From Paraburkholderia sp. BL21I4N1 (GTDB taxonomy: Bacteria; Pseudomonadota; Gammaproteobacteria; Burkholderiales; Burkholderiaceae): DNA of 64,000 bases. Below, piece after piece: positions 60,514 through 64,000 of this stretch (within the stretch, counting starts at the first letter, position 1; every line of letters starts with the position of its first letter). The stretch lies in contig NZ_PVEN01000009.1 of assembly GCF_002973525.1 (NCBI RefSeq), positions 226,774 to 290,773 on the forward strand. The letters are read 5' to 3'. The position numbers and the translations under genes were made by a program. The notes beneath the pieces are model-generated. The model was not told the DNA's origin. It searched no databases and saw only the letters and a list, made by a program, of their open reading frames with translations.

Positions 60514-61727
60514 GCGAGGGGAAGCGGGGTGGGGATCGAGGCGTGGATGAGGACTTGATTCAGGGCGTGAATCAGGGCGTGATTCAAGGTGCGAACGAAG
60601 GTTTGAACCCAGGTGCGAACTCGCGGCCCGCATTTCCCTTTGCCGCGTTAGTCGCGCAAGCACCGTTGCAGCAGGCGCTTCTGCTGGCCGCGATCGATCC
60701 GGGGTTGGGCGGCGTGCTGGTCACCGGCCCGCGCGGCACGGCGAAGTCGACCGCGGCGCGCGCGCTAGCCGAATTGCTGCCGCAAGGGCAATTGGTCAAC
60801 CTGCCGCTCGGCGCCAGCGAAGACCGTCTGATCGGTACGCTCGATATCGAAACCGTGCTGCGTGACGGCGCGGTGCGCTTTTCACCCGGCTTGCTCGCGA
60901 AGGCACATCGCGGCGTACTGTATGTGGATGAAGTCAATCTGCTGCCGGACTCGCTCGTCGATGCGTTGCTCGACGCGGCGGCGAGCGGCGTGAATACCAT
61001 CGAACGCGACGGTGTTTCGCATAGCCACGACGCGAGCTTCGTGCTGGTCGGTACGATGAATCCGGAAGAGGGAGAGTTGCGGCCGCAACTTATCGACCGG
61101 TTCGGGTTGATGGTTGAGTTGCAAAACTGTTTTGAGCCGCAGGTGCGCCAACAGATCGTGAAGGCGCGGCTTGCGTTCGATCTCGATCCGCAGGGGTTTC
61201 GCGCGAGCCATGCGCCGCGACAGGCGCTTTACGTTGAGCGGATTCGGGCCGCCCGGGCAACGCTGCCGCAACTGCCGTTCGACGACGCGGTGCACGCGCG
61301 GGTCAGCGCGTTGTGTATCGACGCGGCCGTCGATGGTTTGCGCGCCGATCTCGTGATGCTGCGCGCGGCGCGGGCGTTGGCGGCGCTGGAACAGGCCGCG
61401 GCGGTGACGGCGGAGCATGTGGATCGTGTCGCCGAGGCGGTGCTGGTTCATCGGCGCCATCAGCGGGAGAACCCGGCGTCGAATGAGGCGCATGAGGCGG
61501 ATGCTGGATGGCAGGGGCAGGGTGGAGACGAGTCTGACCGACGGCGTGAGTCTTCTTCGCCTGCGTCCGGGGCATCGTCATCGTCTTCGACCGGCGCCGG
61601 GATGTCTTCTGTCGGCGCCAATTCCAATGGTGGCGCCAGCGAAGCCGACTGGGGTTATCTACCGCCCGAGCCTGCTGGGACCACGCAAGTCAAAGGCGTC
61701 ATACCGCTCAGCGTAAAAAAACGCTGA
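60510..61727 (+). CDS. Chelatase small AAA+ subunit (ChlI-type), zero-frame product of chlID
   Basis: A 405-residue AAA+ protein read by ordinary translation. The N-terminus is a polar repeat-bearing extension (residues 1-38). The ATPase has Walker A GPRGTAKST and Walker B VLYVDEVNLLPD, then VGTMNPEEGELRPQLIDRFGLMVEL (sensor 1 and arginine finger) as in BchI/ChlI. A Ser/Gly-rich tail leads to VKGVIPLSVKKR and TGA. The stop comes two codons after an A_AAA_AAA slippery heptamer. As the ChlI-like subunit it would form the hexameric motor for CobN. No separate small subunit gene is in the operon. Confidence 0.9.
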   Translation: MSEGKRGGDRGVDEDLIQGVNQGVIQGANEGLNPGANSRPAFPFAALVAQAPLQQALLLAAIDPGLGGVLVTGPRGTAKSTAARALAELLPQGQLVNLPLGASEDRLIGTLDIETVLRDGAVRFSPGLLAKAHRGVLYVDEVNLLPDSLVDALLDAAASGVNTIERDGVSHSHDASFVLVGTMNPEEGELRPQLIDRFGLMVELQNCFEPQVRQQIVKARLAFDLDPQGFRASHAPRQALYVERIRAARATLPQLPFDDAVHARVSALCIDAAVDGLRADLVMLRAARALAALEQAAAVTAEHVDRVAEAVLVHRRHQRENPASNEAHEADAGWQGQGGDESDRRRESSSPASGASSSSSTGAGMSSVGANSNGGASEADWGYLPPEPAGTTQVKGVIPLSVKKR

Positions 61728-62413
61728 GCCATCGGAAGGGCGCAACCGCCGACTCACACGGCGGTTTTCGATGGCAAGGCGCGCGCGCGATCGCAGGGCC
61801 GTTGTCGGGTCCGCGCGATCCATGGATCGAAAAGCAGGGCAGACGCATTGCGTGGCTGCCCACACTCGCGGCAATGCGCGGGCAGACGTTGCGCGCTGAA
61901 CATTTACGGTTCGTGCGTGAAGCGCCGCGCGGCGGCGTGTTGCATTGTTTCGTGCTCGATTGCTCGGCGTCGATGTTGGCCGGAGAGCGGCTCGCCCTCG
62001 CTAAAGGCATGCTGATTGCATGGTTCGACCACGCGAGCGCCGCGCGCGCCGAAGCGGCGTTGGTCTGTTTCGGCGGTTCGCGCGCGGACGTGCGTTTCGG
62101 CCCGGCGGTGCCGCGCTGGTGGAACGAGCGTTGGCTCAGGCCGGTCGGCGGTGGCGGTGGGACGCCGCTTGCAGTCGGCGTCCGCCGGGCGGCGCGGCTG
62201 CTGGAACACCGCGCGCGCCGCAAACCCGCCCAGCAGCGCTGGCTGTGGATCTTGACCGACGGCCGCACCAGCGATGAGCCGGCGCGACCGCGCGATGTGG
62301 ACCAGATCGTATTGGTCGATTTCGAGCGGGGTGCGATACGACTGGGGCGGTGCGCATCGCTCGCCGATGCATGGGGCGCGCGGTATGTGGCGGCGGAAGC
62401 GTTGATTGGCTGA
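60510..62413 (+). CDS. Chelatase medium subunit (ChlD-type, AAA+ plus VWA), -1 frameshift product
   Basis: Join of 60510-61721 (404 codons) and 61721-62413 (230 codons plus stop), about 634 residues. After the slip at AAAAAAA the -1 frame reads TLSHRKGATADSHGG, then FRWQGARAIAGPLSGPRDPWIEKQ, and is open to a von Willebrand A domain. MIDAS residues are DCSASM, the threonine in GGGGTPLAVG, and ILTDGRTSDE. The order AAA+ domain, Ser/Pro-rich linker, VWA domain is that of ChlD/BchD. The VWA part alone has no ATG or GTG with a ribosome binding site; its first usable start would be TTG 61802, inside the domain entry. Dual products from one chlD by frameshifting are known for cobalamin producers. 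Confidence 0.82.
60558..60617 (+). repeat. Five 12-bp degenerate repeats encoding (I/N)(Q/E/P)G(V/A/L)
   Basis: The segment reads ATTCAGGGCGTG, AATCAGGGCGTG, ATTCAAGGTGCG, AACGAAGGTTTG, AACCCAGGTGCG. It encodes the tetrapeptides IQGV, NQGV, IQGA, NEGL, NPGA at the N-terminus of the AAA+ subunit. Homologues do not normally start this way, so this is probably a recent in-frame expansion. Confidence 0.7.
61715..61775 (+). other. Programmed -1 ribosomal frameshift signal in chlID
   Basis: The slippery heptamer A_AAA_AAA (61715-61721) is in the correct phase: the last base of GTA plus AAA AAA, followed by CGC TGA. After a 6-base spacer (CGCTGA) an RNA stem begins: GCCATCG (61728-61734) pairs with CGATGGC (61769-61775). 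Inside it AACCGCCG (61744-61751) pairs with CGGCGGTT (61759-61766) around the loop ACTCACA. Slippery site, spacer length and stem are the three elements of a canonical -1 frameshift cassette. Confidence 0.85.
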
Positions 62414-62580
62414 TTGGATGGAGGGCGGGACGAGTTGATTAAGCGGGCCGCGATCAAACGGCTCCGCCCAAGCGTCTCAATTGTCTCAATTGAACACCTC
62501 GCCCGAGCACGCCGCCCAAGCGTTCCGCCCGCACGAACGGGCAACACGACCGCCGTGCCGCCCGCCGCCCTGCGGCCGCC

Positions 62581-63519
62581 TCAACCGTTCGTCCAATGCG
62601 ACACGTCGTCCTGACGATCGAACACGAAGACTTTCATCGCCATTTGCTGCGACGTGTCGAGCTGTTCGAATTCCAGTCCATGGGTCGACGGCTCGCCCGC
62701 ATTAGCGGCTTTTTGCACATTCCGGATCACCGCCGTGGTTTCGATCTCGGTGTCCATTTCCGCCGACTTCAACCGGAACGCGACCCGCAGCCGCTCACCG
62801 ACCGTGCCCACGGTCCACGACGCGGCCAGTGACATGCCGAGCGCGCTGATCCCTTTCGCGAGCCCGAGGCCTTCATACGTTTCCCCCGTTTCGCCGATGC
62901 CGAAACGCACCGCGAGGTGCGTATTGACGCGAATCGACTTGCGTTCGCGCAGGCGACGGATCACGCCGGGCTTCGACAGCACCACGTAATCGAACGGCGA
63001 ACGGCAGACCGCCTCGATCGTGCAGACGAAGCGAAACACCGCATGACTCGCAATCGCGACGATCTCGATGTTTTCGCCCAGCCCCAACGGCAGGATCCGA
63101 CCTTGATGCAGCGGCGGCGTGACGAATAGCGCGTGATTCGGCGCAAAGCCGATGATCCGGCACGGATGCATGGGCGCGCCGCTGCCGAGTTGCGACCGCA
63201 CGCCGATCAGTGCACCGATTTCCAGATGCATGTCTTTGATTGTCAACGGATTTGCGGGATCGACGTGGGGCTCGGCCTCGGCCGGCTCGTGCGTCGCTCG
63301 GCCCAGCAGATCGCCGCGGTGCGGCTGGAAGTGTGTGAATAGGAAGTTGCGCTCGTCCGTGGTCGCGAGAATGGTCCCGTTGGTAAACAGGAGCGTGCCG
63401 TCGGCGTCGACGATCGGCCATTCGAGCGGCGTGCCTACCGGCACGGCATCCATCGATAGGGCCGCCGACGGAGCGGCGGGCGGGTTTTCCTCGGAGTGTT
63501 GCTCGACTGGATTGTCCAT
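62581..63519 (-). CDS. YcgR-like PilZ-domain protein, candidate flagellar brake
   Basis: A 312-residue cytoplasmic protein. The N-terminal part (DAVPVGTPLEWPIVDADGTLLFTNG) and middle part (LEIGALIGVRSQLGS, GENIEIVAIASHAVFRFVCTIEAV) resemble the YcgR N-domain. The C-terminal PilZ domain has the RxxxR c-di-GMP motif as RKSIR. The second motif ([D/N]xSxxG) reads GISALG, with the acidic residue replaced by glycine, which could weaken c-di-GMP binding. YcgR proteins slow flagellar rotation when c-di-GMP rises. It is convergent with chlID and divergent from the rRNA operon. No ribosome binding site is obvious at ATG 63519. Confidence 0.78.
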   Translation of the reverse strand: MDNPVEQHSEENPPAAPSAALSMDAVPVGTPLEWPIVDADGTLLFTNGTILATTDERNFLFTHFQPHRGDLLGRATHEPAEAEPHVDPANPLTIKDMHLEIGALIGVRSQLGSGAPMHPCRIIGFAPNHALFVTPPLHQGRILPLGLGENIEIVAIASHAVFRFVCTIEAVCRSPFDYVVLSKPGVIRRLRERKSIRVNTHLAVRFGIGETGETYEGLGLAKGISALGMSLAASWTVGTVGERLRVAFRLKSAEMDTEIETTAVIRNVQKAANAGEPSTHGLEFEQLDTSQQMAMKVFVFDRQDDVSHWTNG

Positions 63520-63777
63520 GGTCGGCTATTTTTTTGAGTGACGGGATATCTGTGGTTGACGGACAGGTAGCGAAAAACTTTAGTTTCGGAACTTTGGAAG
63601 ACGACCTTGGCGATGCTATCGTGTTGATTTGCCAAGAGATCGCAATCTGATCGGCGCGCGTGCGATGTTCCTCCCGCAGAGTCCAATTTAAATCGGATGG
63701 CTAACTAATTTCAAGGGCGAGTCGCGGCGACCTATCGGAGATCTTCCTCATCTTCTGAAAATATTGCGTGAAGGGGG
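63520..63777. other. Region upstream of the rRNA operon promoter
   Basis: No gene is visible. The segment just before the -35 (TCTGAAAATATTGCGTG, 63754-63770) is AT-rich and could serve as an UP element for RNA polymerase alpha subunit contact. Confidence 0.4.
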
Positions 63778-63806
63778 TTGACGACCTGCGAGCCTATCTC
63801 CATAAT
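63778..63806 (+). promoter_or_regulatory. rRNA operon promoter
   Basis: TTGACG (63778-63783), a 17-base spacer and CATAAT (63801-63806) match the sigma-70 consensus well. They precede leader sequence typical of a ribosomal RNA operon by about 100 bases. Confidence 0.75.
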
Positions 63807-63899
63807 TTCGTTTCTCTGCTGCAGATGCAGCGACGCAGAACGAAGCAGTGCCGGTAGTTGTGATGTTGACGACGCGGGTGCGGCTCCGGTAGTGAATGC

Positions 63900-64000
63900 G
63901 TAATCGATCTTTAAAAATTAACAGCCGATAAGTGTGGGCGCTTGATGCGAGACGCGAGGCGGATCTTTCGGGATCTGCCGCAAAGCGAAAGTATCAAGTC
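63900..64000 (+). other. 16S rRNA operon leader (partial)
   Basis: The segment GATCTTTAAAAATTAACAGC (boxA-like antitermination element, from 63906) followed by CGATAAGTGTGGGCGCTTG is a leader sequence I recognise from 16S rRNA operons of Burkholderia relatives. CTTGAT (63940-63945) can pair with ATCAAG (63993-63998) as part of a processing stem. The 16S gene itself should begin within roughly the next 100 bases beyond the window. Confidence 0.75.

Noticed and set aside
61721..62413. Simple sequencing or assembly indel as the cause of the chlID frame break
   Set aside because: A homopolymer A7 could be miscalled, so this cannot be fully excluded. However, the heptamer is in exact slippery phase, the stop follows within two codons, the spacer is six bases and a stable stem follows. 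That combination is unlikely from an error.
61802..62413. Independent VWA gene starting at TTG 61802
   Set aside because: No ribosome binding site precedes it, and the frame upstream to the slippery site encodes a plausible ChlD linker (HGGFRWQGARAIAGPLSGPRD). Starting at 61802 would cut this off.
62484..62502. Repeat TCTCAATTG TCTCAATTG between chlID and the PilZ gene
   Set aside because: Only two short copies and no stem with a T tract, so it is not a convincing terminator or regulatory site.

Overview
The window is a GC-rich, densely coded stretch of a beta-proteobacterial chromosome, most likely Paraburkholderia or a close relative in the Burkholderiaceae. This is inferred from gene content: a Burkholderia-type LipA lipase next to its Lif foldase, two small secreted DUF4148 proteins, CobE/BluB/CobN cobalamin genes, an MqsRA toxin-antitoxin pair, and at the right edge a leader of the kind that precedes a Burkholderia-type 16S rRNA gene. 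I see no insertion sequence, prophage, CRISPR array or tRNA gene.

Layout. 1-2241: end of an outer-membrane porin, a small membrane protein, a NudK-like Nudix hydrolase divergent from a DeoR-family regulator. 2726-15330: two paralogous three-subunit molybdenum hydroxylase operons (molybdopterin subunit, 2Fe-2S subunit, triheme cytochrome c), separated by a LytM-type lipoprotein, a dehalogenase-like hydrolase and an unknown gene. 15432-21889: two ABC uptake systems on the minus strand (one polyamine-like with its ATPase, one amino-acid-like without one), with a divergent LysR regulator. 23315-30683: CaCA-type cation/proton exchanger, BON protein, 3-methyladenine glycosylase, DUF4148 protein, CBS protein, RibA, NmrA-like reductase with a divergent AraC regulator. 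30788-37466: lipase and foldase, then an ECF sigma/anti-sigma locus with a catalase-like peroxidase and a cytochrome b561. 37476-45512: covalent-flavin FAD/GcvT dehydrogenase, mqsRA, a second DeoR regulator, a SWIM-SNF2 helicase. 46457-51900: response regulator, LysM-FecR protein, CHASE2 histidine kinase, lipoprotein. 51965-62413: cobalamin biosynthesis, with bluB-cobB-cobO-cobE on the minus strand and, behind a cobalamin riboswitch, cobW-cobN-chlID on the plus strand. 62581-64000: a PilZ/YcgR-like protein and the promoter and leader of an rRNA operon.

The most notable signal is at the end of the cobalamin operon. The AAA+ gene at 60510 stops two codons after an in-phase A_AAA_AAA heptamer (61715-61721). 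Six bases later a two-part stem-loop begins, and the -1 frame is open through a von Willebrand A domain that has no good start codon of its own. One gene can therefore make a 405-residue small chelatase subunit by termination and a roughly 634-residue ChlD-type medium subunit by -1 frameshifting, to work with CobN. A second notable signal is a set of matched ECF-type promoter elements (GGAATA, 12-13 bases, GCGTGTTAG-like) before the sigma gene, an orphan anti-sigma-like gene, a DUF4148 gene and the peroxidase-b561 operon. This defines a small local stress regulon.
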